A stretch of 64,000 nt of DNA from Chitinophaga pinensis (GTDB lineage: Bacteria; Bacteroidota; Bacteroidia; 2-12-FULL-35-15): assembly GCA_945885475.1 (NCBI GenBank), contig CAMCYR010000005.1, positions 1 through 64,000 of the forward strand, given 5' to 3'. Shown here one piece after another: positions 34,228 through 44,011 of this stretch. The translations under genes were made by a program, and so were the position numbers. Within the stretch, counting starts at the first letter, position 1. The number at the start of each line of letters is the position of its first letter. The notes below the pieces were generated by a model. That model worked only from the letters and a program-made list of their open reading frames with translations. It did no database searches and had not been told where the DNA came from.

Positions 34228-34641
34228 TTAACCTTTATACGGTCCGCTTTTAAAGATATTCGTTCCTTCATCTCCTTCTCTGCGGATCTTCGCCTGAATC
34301 ACATGTGCCAACTGCGCATAATGTTCTAAATTGTTTTTCTTTAAAAATGCAGCTGCATTGTCGTCACCATTGATATAGTTTGCCATTGCCGCCCATTGAA
34401 ATGCTTTTTGCTCCATAAGAAGTTTGAATGCTTTTGAATCGTCCCAAACTGCATTTACAAACGCTGCAAGTGTGAGGTGTTTGTGAACGAGTAAGTATTC
34501 AAATGCTTTTGGGTATCTGCTTGCCGCGTCTTTCAATTGCACCAGTTCTTCGAACTGATTATCCTGAAGCCATTGTTTTGCTTTCAGGTCGCCTTCTACC
34601 CAGGCTCTTGTTTTTACTATCGCTTCTTTTGAGTAAATCAT
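34228..34641 (-). CDS. Conserved helical protein, unknown function
   Basis: 137 aa, soluble and alpha-helical. It shows a loose internal periodicity of ~30 residues with aromatic and alanine repeats (KQWLQDNQFEELVQL, KAFEYLLVHKHLTLAAFV, KAFQWAAMANYINGDD, LKKNNLEHYAQLAH). No recognised domain. In a leftward run with the 84-aa gene. Confidence 0.6.
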   Translation of the reverse strand: MIYSKEAIVKTRAWVEGDLKAKQWLQDNQFEELVQLKDAASRYPKAFEYLLVHKHLTLAAFVNAVWDDSKAFKLLMEQKAFQWAAMANYINGDDNAAAFLKKNNLEHYAQLAHVIQAKIRREGDEGTNIFKSGPYKG

Positions 34642-34733
34642 TCGTATTCAAATTTACAAATAATTGTAATAGGATGCTACACGCTTTTAAATTTCAAGGT
34701 TAGCTTACTCCCGTCAATTCAATTCGTCAAAAA

Positions 34734-35117
34734 TTATGTATCAATTATTTTTTTCTTTTTTAGTTTCGGAATCTTTCCGATCCGCGGATCATTCTGTACT
34801 ATAAATTCACATAAGCGATTGACACTCGTTTCAAAATCCTCCTCCTCTTTTTGAATCATTTGCCATCCGCTGATTCCTGGACCGAAGAGCCCGATCGACC
34901 GCATGCTTGGGAAGTCTTTTTTCAAACTCTGGTGATGTTCCTTACTTGTGCAGATCCAAACGCCGCTGTCATCATCGTTTTTGTCGCGCAAAGCGAGTAC
35001 GATCTTTCCCTCAATATAAATGGCGTGACAACCAAACATGTGACGGATAATTGGTTCACGTGAAAATAAATTTTCAATAGCGAAATTAAAAGGAATTGAT
35101 TTTTTTTCTTTTGCCAT
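34734..35117 (-). CDS. TfoX N-terminal-like protein
   Basis: 127 aa from the ATG at 35117 (MAKEKKS); the upstream ATG at 35138 is possible. The segment RHMFGCHAIYIEGKIVLAL resembles the MFG-x-G-x-Y-x-G-K core of TfoX N-terminal domains, and VWICTSKEH follows where the next strand is expected. No C-terminal TfoX domain. Stand-alone TfoX-N proteins have no settled role. 37 bp after the TonB receptor gene. Confidence 0.55.
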   Translation of the reverse strand: MAKEKKSIPFNFAIENLFSREPIIRHMFGCHAIYIEGKIVLALRDKNDDDSGVWICTSKEHHQSLKKDFPSMRSIGLFGPGISGWQMIQKEEEDFETSVNRLCEFIVQNDPRIGKIPKLKKKKIIDT

Positions 35118-35154
35118 GATCTTTTCAAGAGGATACAACCAACAGTATATGGTT

Positions 35155-37707
35155 TTAGAATTTCAGAATGATCCGTAAATTCAGTTGGCGCTGTGTTAAA
35201 TAATTTGGTACTGCATATTGCCTGTTTGTGACATCTTCCACCCAGATATACGAAACCGTATTATTTGTTCCCAATAAATTGAATACCTCTAAACTGATCC
35301 ACAATGATTTTATATATCGAATAACACTTTTTGATTTTACTGTTCTATTTTCTCTCAATGCCTGATAAGAAAAACCGATATCTACTCTTCGGTATGGAGG
35401 CATACGCAGCACCTGCTGATAGCGTTCTGTGCCCGGCGCTCCGAAAGGAACACCTGTTCCGAATAATAAATTCAAATGCATTTTCAAATCGGGCAGTTTA
35501 GGCATCTTATCCTGGAAAAATAATCCAAAACTTACACGTTGATCTGTCGGACGATAAATATAGCCTGGCTCATTTCTGATACTGTCCCTGCGGACACTGT
35601 TTGCTGTAAAACCCGGAACAATTTTTTCGCCATCGCTGTTGTAATAATCGAAATAAAAATCATCCTTGAGATCTTCTCTGGTTTCCATAATAGACAGTGA
35701 TGCCCACGATTCCAATCCTTTTACAAATTCTCCATTCACTTTCAGATCTATTCCTGTTGCATAACCTCTTGCGTTATTTTTAGCTGAATAGCGGATGCGC
35801 ACATTGTCAATTTCATAGGGAATTAAATTATCCAAATATTTATAATAGGCTTCAGCGATAAATTTAAATGGACGCTTCCAAGCTTTAAAATTATAATCAC
35901 TTGCTAAAACAAAATGAATGGATGTTTGCGCTTTAATATTTTGATTCACCACGCCATCTCTGCCCCTGAGCTCTCTGTAAAAAGCAGGTTGATAGTAATA
36001 TCCGGATGAAAATCGGAAAAGGAAATCTCGTTTCCAATTAGGCTTTATTCCGAATGTGCCACGTGGGCCAACCAATGCCTGGTTGTTGAAGTCCCAATAG
36101 TTTGCACGTAATCCCAAAGTTGCTGAAATGGTCGCTGTATCTTTTGTTTCCTTTGTTACCGAACCTTGTAAATATCCTGATATCCGGTTTGACGAGATGC
36201 GTATCTTTTGTTTTACAACATCCTGCAGCTCTATGTCGCCAGGATTTTCTACCGGTCCGTATGGTGTTGGCAAAGAGAAGCCTGCACTGTCAACATATTT
36301 CCATTCGCTTAGTTTATCTGTTATTTGTTCGTTGGAATATTTTACTCCCCACAGCAATTGTTTTTTGCCTTCGGTATACGTTCCTTTGTGATCACCGCTA
36401 AAAACGTATGCCTCTAAATTCGTTCGTCCATGGTTGATGAATGTGCCGATTCCTCTTTCTGTAACGACATCGCCAAAGTTTGGTTTTCCGAAATCGGTTT
36501 CCAATTCTCCAATAAAATATTGTCCCTGAATATCGAACGCTTCTTCTTCCTTACTCCGGAAAGCAGAGCCGATAAATTTCAAATTTAATTTTTGTGAATT
36601 GCTGTTGTAGATGGCTGACAATGCACCCATCATCGTGTTGAACTGGTCGATCTCTTGTCCGTCAAAATATATCTTCAAGCGCAATGCTTTATCCAATGTT
36701 CCGAAATCTGTTTCTCTGTTTTCAGGAACGAATTGGTATTTGTTGCTGGCGAAATTTCCTAAAAAATCCAATTCCCAGTTCGATGTAATGTCGTAGGTGG
36801 TATATACTTGAAGATCCGCAAAAAAAGGTTTATAATCCCCTTTTGAATCTGTTTTCCCCAACAGGTATTTATTGGTTTTGTAACGTGCACCCATCAGCCA
36901 GGTAAAACGATAATTTTTGGATGAGCCCTCCAAATGTAAATTACTTCCTAATAAACTTCCTGAAACTGTTCCTGCAAATTTTCTGGGTTTGCGATATTGA
37001 ACATCCAGTACACTCGACATTTTATCTCCGTATTTTGCTTCAAATCCACCTGCAGAAAATAAAATAGCTGCAACAAGATCCGGGTTAATAAAACTTAGCC
37101 CTTCTTGCTGACCTGAGCGTGTTAAGAATGGACGATAGACTTCTATTCCGTTTACATAGACTAAATTCTCATCAAAATTCCCTCCACGAACGGAATAAGA
37201 AGAACTCAATTCGTTTCTGTTCGAAACACCCGGCAACGTAAACAAGATGGCATTGAAATCCTGACTTGCTGTTGGGATGTGTGTAACGTTTATCGGATCC
37301 AGACTTGTAACATCTTTGAATCTGTTTTCAGATGTAATTTCAACAACTCCGATCGTTAATTCTTTTGAGGTTAACCGTTTACTGATATCAAGTTTTTCGC
37401 CGCTACTTAGTTTTACCGTGCGCTGTACTTGCGAAAAATTCAGGTGATAAAAAACAAGTGTCACATCCGTATTCGAAGGAATTGTATAATTGAATTCTCC
37501 TTTTGCATTTGTATAAACAGAGGATTGTGAAGAACCTAAAATAGAAATGCTGACATCTTCAATGGGTTCATTTTCATTGTCGGTTATTTTACCAAAAACC
37601 GTTGCTGTGTTTTGAGAATATGATTTTATACTGAGCACAACAAAGATCCAAAGAAATATACATTTCAATAGAAAATGGCTTTTTATATAATATAATGGGG
37701 ATCTCAC
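35155..37707 (-). CDS. TonB-dependent receptor with carboxypeptidase-like N-terminal domain
   Basis: 850 aa. N-terminal export signal (hydrophobic FLLKCIFLWIFVVLSIKSYSQ), a CarboxypepD_reg-like beta domain (~33-115: TVFGKITDNENEPIEDVSI), a plug (~125-235, with PTASQDFNAILFTLPGV and SYSVRGGNFDENLVYVNGI), and a 22-strand-type barrel ending RQLNLRIILKF. It should import or bind a substrate across the outer membrane using TonB energy. No SusD partner follows, so it is not a classical polysaccharide locus. Preceded by 21 bp by another carboxypeptidase-like protein gene. Confidence 0.88.
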   Translation of the reverse strand: MRSPLYYIKSHFLLKCIFLWIFVVLSIKSYSQNTATVFGKITDNENEPIEDVSISILGSSQSSVYTNAKGEFNYTIPSNTDVTLVFYHLNFSQVQRTVKLSSGEKLDISKRLTSKELTIGVVEITSENRFKDVTSLDPINVTHIPTASQDFNAILFTLPGVSNRNELSSSYSVRGGNFDENLVYVNGIEVYRPFLTRSGQQEGLSFINPDLVAAILFSAGGFEAKYGDKMSSVLDVQYRKPRKFAGTVSGSLLGSNLHLEGSSKNYRFTWLMGARYKTNKYLLGKTDSKGDYKPFFADLQVYTTYDITSNWELDFLGNFASNKYQFVPENRETDFGTLDKALRLKIYFDGQEIDQFNTMMGALSAIYNSNSQKLNLKFIGSAFRSKEEEAFDIQGQYFIGELETDFGKPNFGDVVTERGIGTFINHGRTNLEAYVFSGDHKGTYTEGKKQLLWGVKYSNEQITDKLSEWKYVDSAGFSLPTPYGPVENPGDIELQDVVKQKIRISSNRISGYLQGSVTKETKDTATISATLGLRANYWDFNNQALVGPRGTFGIKPNWKRDFLFRFSSGYYYQPAFYRELRGRDGVVNQNIKAQTSIHFVLASDYNFKAWKRPFKFIAEAYYKYLDNLIPYEIDNVRIRYSAKNNARGYATGIDLKVNGEFVKGLESWASLSIMETREDLKDDFYFDYYNSDGEKIVPGFTANSVRRDSIRNEPGYIYRPTDQRVSFGLFFQDKMPKLPDLKMHLNLLFGTGVPFGAPGTERYQQVLRMPPYRRVDIGFSYQALRENRTVKSKSVIRYIKSLWISLEVFNLLGTNNTVSYIWVEDVTNRQYAVPNYLTQRQLNLRIILKF

Positions 37708-37728
37708 TTTAAAAATAAATTCCTGAAT

Positions 37729-38382
37729 TTAATTTTTCTTTTTAAAATCTCCATTCTTCCATGCCTTTATAAACTTTGCCCAAGCGATTGGATTCAATAA
37801 ATTATTTGGAGGAAGTTGTCCTGCATAATACAATTTACTCTGGTAGCGCTGCATATTGTATTTATAATTTAAGCTGGCATCCATCGCCATACCGGTCATT
37901 CTATCCTTTGCATCGGAACGTGCCATGTTTCTATCTGCTCTTGACATATCGTCATCAGGTAGCTCTAAGGCTAAAAATGCTTTCTTGAATTGTTCCTTTG
38001 TAGGCCATGGGTATACTTCTGTCAGCGCGAGATTAATCGTATCCATCCGCAGCACTTGGATCAGTGAATATTTATTGTTTGTTAAGGTATCAGGGATAAT
38101 AAAAAAAGCAGAATTGAAACCAATTGCAGAAAATTCGATGGTGTCGCCTTCCTGAGCCACAAAAGAGAAATAACCGAAATAATCACTTACCGTTCCTCTA
38201 TAACTGTTTTGAACAATAATACTTGCATATGGAATTGGTCTTAAACTATCACCTTCAACTACTACTCCCGAAAATTGCAGGAGGTCGCGTTTTCCATCTT
38301 GCCAGGCAACTTTTTTTTGTTGCGCTTCAGATAATAAGGGAAGGAAAATGGCCAAAATTAAAATGTAAATATTTTGTTTCAT
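37729..38382 (-). CDS. Carboxypeptidase-like regulatory domain protein
   Basis: 217 aa with a signal peptide (MKQNIYILILAIFLPLLSEA). A CarboxypepD_reg-like Ig-fold (FSGVVVEGDSLRPIPYASII, RGTVSDYFGYFSFVAQEGD, IEFSAIGF) fills residues ~30-120; a helical charged C-terminus follows. Stand-alone copies of this domain beside a TonB receptor are common in Bacteroidota. First gene of the leftward operon; likely periplasmic or surface. Confidence 0.75.
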   Translation of the reverse strand: MKQNIYILILAIFLPLLSEAQQKKVAWQDGKRDLLQFSGVVVEGDSLRPIPYASIIVQNSYRGTVSDYFGYFSFVAQEGDTIEFSAIGFNSAFFIIPDTLTNNKYSLIQVLRMDTINLALTEVYPWPTKEQFKKAFLALELPDDDMSRADRNMARSDAKDRMTGMAMDASLNYKYNMQRYQSKLYYAGQLPPNNLLNPIAWAKFIKAWKNGDFKKKN

Positions 38383-38703
38383 TTATATAAAATTTATAAG
38401 CAATCAAAAGTACACAAATATTGTACTGTTTTTGTACAATTTTTAATAACGCAAAAAAACGCTTTTTATTGCTGTATGGAGCAAAAAAGGCCGCTTTTTG
38501 TAAACAGGTAATAGGTCAAATTCTATCTTTTATAAATCAGTATCCGTATCATTGCATTTTGCTAATTTGATACCTATTTTTTGAAAGTTGTACTCTTCTT
38601 GCTTCATTTATCTGATTATTAATGTAATAAGATGTTAAAAAAGCGGCTTGCTTGTCTGAAATTTTATACATTTGATTCTAAATGTTTCATTTAAAATAAA
38701 ACC
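38383..38703. other. Divergent intergenic region with a -7 element
   Basis: 321 bp between divergent genes. TACATTTG at 38667-38674 fits the Bacteroidota -7 consensus for the rightward gene at 38704; a TTG at 38648 is a possible -33 with a short (16-nt) spacer. A TTGTACTG-TTTT-TGTACAA-like dyad is seen near 38416-38440. Nothing else recognised. Confidence 0.5.
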
Positions 38704-39807
38704 ATGAAAAAACTTTTATTACTTCATACTATCTTTTTTACTTCAGCCCTTAGCGCTCAAATCTCCATTACTTCAGCAGATATGCCCAATGCGGGGGATT
38801 CTGTTTTGATTAGCGTCACTACTGCTATTGATACAAATGATGTTACCCTCACAGGAGCAAATTACACCTGGGATTATTCTACCTTGGTTCCCGATTTTCA
38901 ACGCTTTGAAAAATTTGATTCTCCTTCAACTTTCCCCTTTCCTTTTAATTTGCTTTTCAATCCGCTTAATACTTCTTATGGTAATGAAAATAATATATTA
39001 ACAACGTTGCCTTTGCCTGGTGTATCATTAGATATGGCATACGATTTTTTAAAGGAGTCGTCCACAACATTCCGACAAATAGGTGCAGGATATACAATAA
39101 ACGGAATACCGCTTCCTTTTTTGTATTCGTCAGATGATGTTATCTATAATTTTCCTGTGGATTATTTAGATACAGATTCTTGTGATTACAAATTTGGTTT
39201 GCCTATTCCTTCAATCGGGTATTACGGACAAAAAGGTCATCGTGTAAATGTGGTTGACGGTTGGGGCACTGTGAAAACGCCATTTGGTACTTTTAATGCT
39301 TTGCGTGTTAAATCAACAATATCAGCCATCGATACCATTGCACTTGATGCTTTAGGTTTTGGAACCAATATTCCCCGCCCTTTGCGATATGAATATAAAT
39401 GGCTCGCAACGGCCAAACAAATCCCTGTTTTAAAAGTCGATGCGAATTTTGTTGGCGGAAACATCGTTGTTACAAATGTTGAATACATTGATAGCATTAT
39501 TCCGGGTGTGCCTTCTTTAGGTATTGCCGATTATCTGAACAATAATTTTAATGCGATCGTTTATCCGAATCCTTTTGTTGATGAAACAACTGTTCAATAC
39601 ACACTCGCTGCAAAATCACAGATGAAAATAAGTATCACGGATATCGTTGGTAAAACTATTACCATTGTTTCTGATGAGTTACAAAACATGGGAACATACC
39701 AGAAAAATCTGAATGTTGCGGAGCTGGATTTATCGCAAGGTGTTTACTTTGTTATTCTTCAAAGTCCATCTGCTAAATCGGTTCACCGGATCGTTATAAC
39801 AAAATAA
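38704..39807 (+). CDS. T9SS-exported protein of unknown function
   Basis: 367 aa. Signal peptide MKKLLLLHTIFFTSALSAQ, a ~270-residue beta-rich domain (ISITSADMPNAGDSVLIS, YTWDYSTLVPDFQRFEKF), and a type IX sorting domain in the last ~85 residues (AIVYPNPFVDETTVQY, LDLSQGVYFVIL, VHRIVITK). The middle domain is of a kind frequent in Bacteroidota but not functionally assigned. Followed by a strong terminator. Confidence 0.82.
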   Translation: MKKLLLLHTIFFTSALSAQISITSADMPNAGDSVLISVTTAIDTNDVTLTGANYTWDYSTLVPDFQRFEKFDSPSTFPFPFNLLFNPLNTSYGNENNILTTLPLPGVSLDMAYDFLKESSTTFRQIGAGYTINGIPLPFLYSSDDVIYNFPVDYLDTDSCDYKFGLPIPSIGYYGQKGHRVNVVDGWGTVKTPFGTFNALRVKSTISAIDTIALDALGFGTNIPRPLRYEYKWLATAKQIPVLKVDANFVGGNIVVTNVEYIDSIIPGVPSLGIADYLNNNFNAIVYPNPFVDETTVQYTLAAKSQMKISITDIVGKTITIVSDELQNMGTYQKNLNVAELDLSQGVYFVILQSPSAKSVHRIVITK

Positions 39808-39824
39808 AGTAGAGAAAAGAAAAT

Positions 39825-39861
39825 AGAAAGCCCTGTTCATTTATCATTGAATAGGGCTTTC
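39825..39861. terminator. Terminator between convergent genes
   Basis: AGAAAGCCCTGTTCA paired with TGAATAGGGCTTTCT around TTTATCAT (one mismatch). Convergent genes on both sides. Confidence 0.8.
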
Positions 39862-39903
39862 TTATGTCTTGGTTTATTGGGAATCGCTCTTAGGTCAGCT
39901 GGC

Positions 39904-41064
39904 TTATTCTTTTCTGATCAGACTATACTTATTTTTTAACTTCAGGAAAAATGATTCATAATAGTGATAACTCAATTCGGAAACGACTAAGGTTAAAAAG
40001 AAGGAGATTAGCAAAACAAAAAGAAAGGTGTATTTACTCATTCCATTCAAATTGATTCCCATAAAATGAAAGGCCAGTAAAACGATAAAAAATACGATCA
40101 TATGATAGCAATACATTCCATACGTATATTTTCCGAATGAAGAGATGATCCGCCAATTGCTGATTTTATAAAACGAATGTTTTGCATAATTCTGCTCCAT
40201 AATCACAAACGCAAAAAGGCTGGAGAATACAACCGGCATCAATGATGAAGCATGATTGTAGTGAATGCCGAATTTCCAAATGTAAAAACGCATCGGCACC
40301 AGAATAAACAGGATGAGGTATACGATCAAAATCATGTATTTGGGTATTTTTTCAAACCAGCTGATGACATTCTCTTTCAAAGCAAGATAAGCGATCACTG
40401 CTCCGCTTGCCAAATCTGAAACCGATGAGAGTGAATGGTATTTCATGATCATTGGATTGCCTTTGGCACAATAAAAACGAAATAAAATGGAGCCGATAAT
40501 AATAAGAATGAATGTTTTGAAAAGATGTTTTCTCGGGACAAGGGCGATGATCAGCGGCCAGAATAAATAAAATTGCTCTTCAACAGATACCGACCAAAGG
40601 ATCCCGATCATAAAATTATTGATGCCATTATATAAGTAATCAAAGTTTCCAGTAAACGTTATATAAAACCACTTGTTGATCTCCGCGGTGCTTACTCCGA
40701 TTGGAAACCATTTTGGTAAGATGTTCTCAAATATCGGAAATGCCAATAAGCATAGTGCCACAATCAAAAAGTACAAGGGCCAGATGCGTAAAATCCTTCT
40801 CAGATAAAAGTTTTTGATGTTAATCGTTCCAGTCAAATCTTTCTCTTTGAGCAGGAGGTAGGTGATCAGGAAACCACTCAGTACAAAAAAGAAACTGACT
40901 CCAAGATCTCCATTCCAGAAAAAGTGCGAACGGATGTAAGCAAATGTTTCAGAATGGTTGTTGTAGCCCAGTGAGCCGGTTGCGTGATTGATGAAAACTA
41001 CAAAAAATGCAAAAAAACGCAGTCCTTCGAGGTTTGGGAAAAATAGTTTAGTGGTATCCTGCAT
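39904..41064 (-). CDS. Membrane acyltransferase, family 3 (OafA/NodX type)
   Basis: 386 aa from the ATG at 41064; the longer ORF start at 41085 is a TTG. About ten TM segments. R16-x10-H27 (LRFFAFFVVFINH) is the hallmark of acyltransferase family 3, with FFVLSGFLITYLLL and SVSEEQFYLFWP also typical. It moves acyl (often acetyl) groups onto surface sugars. Isolated from any visible glycan gene cluster, so the acceptor is unknown. Confidence 0.85.
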   Translation of the reverse strand: MQDTTKLFFPNLEGLRFFAFFVVFINHATGSLGYNNHSETFAYIRSHFFWNGDLGVSFFFVLSGFLITYLLLKEKDLTGTINIKNFYLRRILRIWPLYFLIVALCLLAFPIFENILPKWFPIGVSTAEINKWFYITFTGNFDYLYNGINNFMIGILWSVSVEEQFYLFWPLIIALVPRKHLFKTFILIIIGSILFRFYCAKGNPMIMKYHSLSSVSDLASGAVIAYLALKENVISWFEKIPKYMILIVYLILFILVPMRFYIWKFGIHYNHASSLMPVVFSSLFAFVIMEQNYAKHSFYKISNWRIISSFGKYTYGMYCYHMIVFFIVLLAFHFMGINLNGMSKYTFLFVLLISFFLTLVVSELSYHYYESFFLKLKNKYSLIRKE

Positions 41065-41208
41065 AGCAATCAATATTCGCCGCAATTTATAGTTTTTTAG
41101 TTTTGTTAATCAGGAAATTTCAAAAAAAATAGGTGCAACAGCATTCTTACTCTTAGTAGTAATGGATATAGTTCATAGCTGCTGTCTGCATACAAATACC
41201 GTTTAAAC

Positions 41209-41239
41209 TTTGTCTGTTTCTATATTAATTGTAAATTTG
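41209..41239 (+). promoter_or_regulatory. Promoter of the paa operon
   Basis: TTTG at 41209-41212, a 19-nt spacer, and TAAATTTG at 41232-41239: an exact match to the Bacteroidota consensus, 23 bp before the paaE ATG. Confidence 0.7.
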
Positions 41240-41262
41240 CGCCCTATAATCAATCCAATAAT

Positions 41263-42333
41263 ATGTCAAGATTCCATTCATTAAAAGTTGTTGATGTTGT
41301 CCGCGAAACAGCGGATGCTGTCTCTGTAGCCTTTGAAGTACCCGCTGATTTAAAGCAGGATTTTAAATACAAACAAGGACAATACCTTACGTTAAGATTC
41401 AATGTAAAAGGGGAGGAGCTGAGACGTTCTTATTCTATCTGCAGCAGCCCGATGGATGAAAATGAATTGCGTGTTGCCATAAAAAAAGTGAAGGACGGAC
41501 GTGTTTCTACCTTTATTAACGATACCGTTAAAGTAGGTGACGCAATAGAGGTGATGGTACCGATGGGTAATTTCTTTACTGAAATGAACGCTGCTAACAG
41601 AAAAAACTATGTATTGTTCGGTGGTGGTAGCGGTATAACGCCAATGTTGTCGATCTTAAAAACAGTTTTGAAAGCGGAGCTGCAAAGCACTATCACGTTG
41701 TTTTATGGTAATAACGATGAAGCTTCTGTCATTTTTAAAAAACAAATAGATGGATTAGCGGCTTCTAATGCTGATCGTTTTAAAGTAGTTCACATTTTAA
41801 ATACTGCTCCTGCCGGACATCCTGCAAACTTGCAAGGTCTTATGACCAAGGAAAAAAACATGGAGTTGGTGAAAGAATATATAGATGAAGCTGCTGATAA
41901 CGAATATTTTATCTGCGGTCCTGGACCAATGATGGAAAATGTGGTGAATGCATTAAAAGAATTAAAAATCAACGAAACAAAAGTTCACATAGAGTATTTT
42001 ACCGCTCCTGTAAATGCGGATGATCTAAAACCCTCTGGAAACTCTACTGCTGATGCGTCTGCAACGATCATAATTGATGGAGACGAACACCTGGTTGTGC
42101 TAGAAAAAAACGAAACTATCCTAGAAGCTGCTATCCGTATAGGATTAGATGCTCCTTATGCTTGTCAAGGTGGTTCTTGCTGTACCTGCCGCGCTTTATT
42201 AGAAGACGGAAAAGTGGAAATGGCTGTGAATTATGCTTTATCAGCGTCTGAAGTAAAACAAGGATTTATCCTAACTTGTCAAAGTCGCCCCACTACTAAT
42301 AAAGTGGTGGTGAATTACGATAAGGGTTTATAG
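41263..42333 (+). CDS. paaE: 1,2-phenylacetyl-CoA epoxidase reductase subunit PaaE
   Basis: 356 aa. The FAD-binding domain has RRSYSICSSP (54 on), the NAD(P)-binding part has LFGGGSGITPMLSILK and FICGPGPMM, and the C-terminal plant-type [2Fe-2S] ferredoxin has C301-x4-C306-x2-C309 and C339. It passes electrons from NADPH to the PaaAC di-iron oxygenase. Unusually for the operon it comes first, ahead of paaA, rather than after paaD as in E. coli. 223 bp separate it from paaA. Confidence 0.92.
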   Translation: MSRFHSLKVVDVVRETADAVSVAFEVPADLKQDFKYKQGQYLTLRFNVKGEELRRSYSICSSPMDENELRVAIKKVKDGRVSTFINDTVKVGDAIEVMVPMGNFFTEMNAANRKNYVLFGGGSGITPMLSILKTVLKAELQSTITLFYGNNDEASVIFKKQIDGLAASNADRFKVVHILNTAPAGHPANLQGLMTKEKNMELVKEYIDEAADNEYFICGPGPMMENVVNALKELKINETKVHIEYFTAPVNADDLKPSGNSTADASATIIIDGDEHLVVLEKNETILEAAIRIGLDAPYACQGGSCCTCRALLEDGKVEMAVNYALSASEVKQGFILTCQSRPTTNKVVVNYDKGL

Positions 42334-42501
42334 GTGTTATCCATTTAAAACAATGGTCGCAGCTTCATTCGTATGCAACTCTAAATAACATTTATTTCAG
42401 TAACCTCTGCACCCTCTCGAGGGCCTCAGCTGTTAATTTTCTTATTTTCCTAAACAATTCAGCCCTAAAACAGTTGTATTTATTGGAATTGTATGCTCAA
42501 T

Positions 42502-42532
42502 TTTGTAAAAACTGATTAATTCCGTATTTTTA
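42502..42532 (+). promoter_or_regulatory. Possible second promoter before paaA
   Basis: TTTG (42502-42505), 19 nt, TATTTTTA (42525-42532); the last base departs from TAnnTTTG. It ends 24 bp before the paaA ATG, so paaA may also be expressed independently of paaE. Confidence 0.4.
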
Positions 42533-42556
42533 TAGCATAAAGAAACACCCAACACA

Positions 42557-43498
42557 ATGGATGACACAAAACAACTAGAAGCCTTTGAAGCAAAAATTGC
42601 TTCGGGCGCAAAAATAGAACCGAAGGATTGGATGCCGGAAGCGTACCGCAAACAATTGATTCGTATGATGAGCCAGCATGCGCATTCCGAAATTGTTGGC
42701 ATGTTGCCTGAAGGCAATTGGATTACACGTGCTCCCAACTTGCGCAGAAAAGCTATTTTATTAGCAAAGGTGCAAGATGAAGCTGGACACGGTTTGTACC
42801 TATACAGTGCTACAGAAACCTTAGGAATAGACCGCTCCGAATTATTATCACAACTGCACACAGGAAAAGCAAAATATTCCAGCATTTTCAATTATCCAAC
42901 ATTAACTTGGGCCGATATCGGAGCAATTGGTTGGTTAGTGGACGGTGCTGCAATTATGAATCAAACAGCTTTGGCTCGTGGTTCTTACGGACCATATTGT
43001 CGCGCAATGATTCGCATTTGCAAAGAAGAAAGTTTTCACAACCGTCAAGGATATGAAATTATGATGCACTTGGCGCAAGGTACTCCTGAGCAAAAAGCAT
43101 TGGCGCAAGATGCCTTGAATCGCTGGTGGTGGCCATCTATCATGATGTTAGGACCAAGTGATGACCAATCGCCAAACTCTGATCAATTGATGCGTTGGAA
43201 AGTGAAAATGGAAAGTAACGATGCAATACGTCAACGTTTTATTGATAGAACAGTTCCGCAAGCCGATTTTATTGGACTAACTATTCCTGATAAGGATATG
43301 AAACTGGATGCAGCAACAGGTCATTATTCACACGGACCAATTAACTGGGATGAATTTTTTGAAATCATAAAAGGAAACGGACCTTGTAATGCAAAACGTT
43401 TAAAAGCAAGAGTAGATGCTGATAAAAACGGAGCGTGGGTGCGTGAAGCAGCAACGGCTTACGCAGCAAAACAAACAAAAGAAAAACTAGTAGCTTAG
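42557..43498 (+). CDS. paaA: 1,2-phenylacetyl-CoA epoxidase catalytic subunit PaaA
   Basis: 313 aa. Ferritin-like di-iron oxygenase: E75-x2-H78 (KVQDEAGHG) and E157/E158 with H161 (KEESFH) are the metal ligands. With PaaC it forms the epoxidase that converts phenylacetyl-CoA to the 1,2-epoxide using O2 and electrons from PaaE. Length and motifs are normal. Confidence 0.95.
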   Translation: MDDTKQLEAFEAKIASGAKIEPKDWMPEAYRKQLIRMMSQHAHSEIVGMLPEGNWITRAPNLRRKAILLAKVQDEAGHGLYLYSATETLGIDRSELLSQLHTGKAKYSSIFNYPTLTWADIGAIGWLVDGAAIMNQTALARGSYGPYCRAMIRICKEESFHNRQGYEIMMHLAQGTPEQKALAQDALNRWWWPSIMMLGPSDDQSPNSDQLMRWKVKMESNDAIRQRFIDRTVPQADFIGLTIPDKDMKLDAATGHYSHGPINWDEFFEIIKGNGPCNAKRLKARVDADKNGAWVREAATAYAAKQTKEKLVA

Positions 43499-43543
43499 GC
43501 AATAGACAATAAAAAAGAGTAGACAGTAGACAATTAATACCTG

Positions 43544-43566
43544 TCAGTTCGAGCGGAGTCGAGAAC
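43544..43566 (+). repeat. 23-bp repeat, solo copy in the paa operon
   Basis: Identical to the copies at 32011 and 32070 but with no nuclease gene beside it. It sits between paaA and paaB, and the flanks contain echoes such as CAATAGACAATAAAAAAG and AGTAGACAGTAGACAATTAAT. Confidence 0.9.
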
Positions 43567-43625
43567 AAGGGAGTTGAGAAGACGAATCATGATAGTAGAA
43601 AAAATAGACAAATAAAAAAAAGATT

Positions 43626-43913
43626 ATGACAGATTCACAATGGCCGGTATGGGAAGTATTTGTACAAGCAAATCCCGGCATATCACACAAGCATGTTGGT
43701 AATGTGCATGCAGCAGATGCTGAAATGGCAATTCAAAATGCACGTGATGTGTATACGCGCAGAAGCGAAGGAATCAGTATTTGGGTTGTTCCTGCCAATA
43801 CAATTTCTGCATCTAGTCCAGAAGATCAAGGAGCATTTTTTGAACCTTCAAACGATAAACCTTATCGTCATCCAACATTTTATAAAATTCCTGAAGGAGT
43901 GAAATATCTTTAA
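43626..43913 (+). CDS. paaB: 1,2-phenylacetyl-CoA epoxidase subunit PaaB
   Basis: 95 aa, normal for PaaB. WPVWEVFVQANPGISHKHVG, DAEMAIQNARDVYTRR and ISIWVVPAN are family segments. It is a small structural subunit bridging PaaAC heterodimers. The overlapping +1-frame ORF (43660-43902) is a shadow. Confidence 0.93.
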   Translation: MTDSQWPVWEVFVQANPGISHKHVGNVHAADAEMAIQNARDVYTRRSEGISIWVVPANTISASSPEDQGAFFEPSNDKPYRHPTFYKIPEGVKYL

Positions 43914-44004
43914 GTTTAAAGTTAGAAAGTTCAAAGTTGGAAAGTTAATGCAGACCAATTAGAACCCTCAGAAAAACTTTAAACTTTTAAACTTTGAACT
44001 TTAA
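43914..44004. repeat. AAGTTTAAAGTT dyad between paaB and paaC
   Basis: AAGTTTAAAGTTAGAAAGTT on the left and AACTTTAAACTTTTAAACTT further right are mutually complementary low-complexity arms around ~30 bp. It could fold in the operon mRNA and modulate paaC relative to paaB. This looks like an interspersed Bacteroidota spacer element. Confidence 0.6.
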
Positions 44005-44011
44005 ACTAACA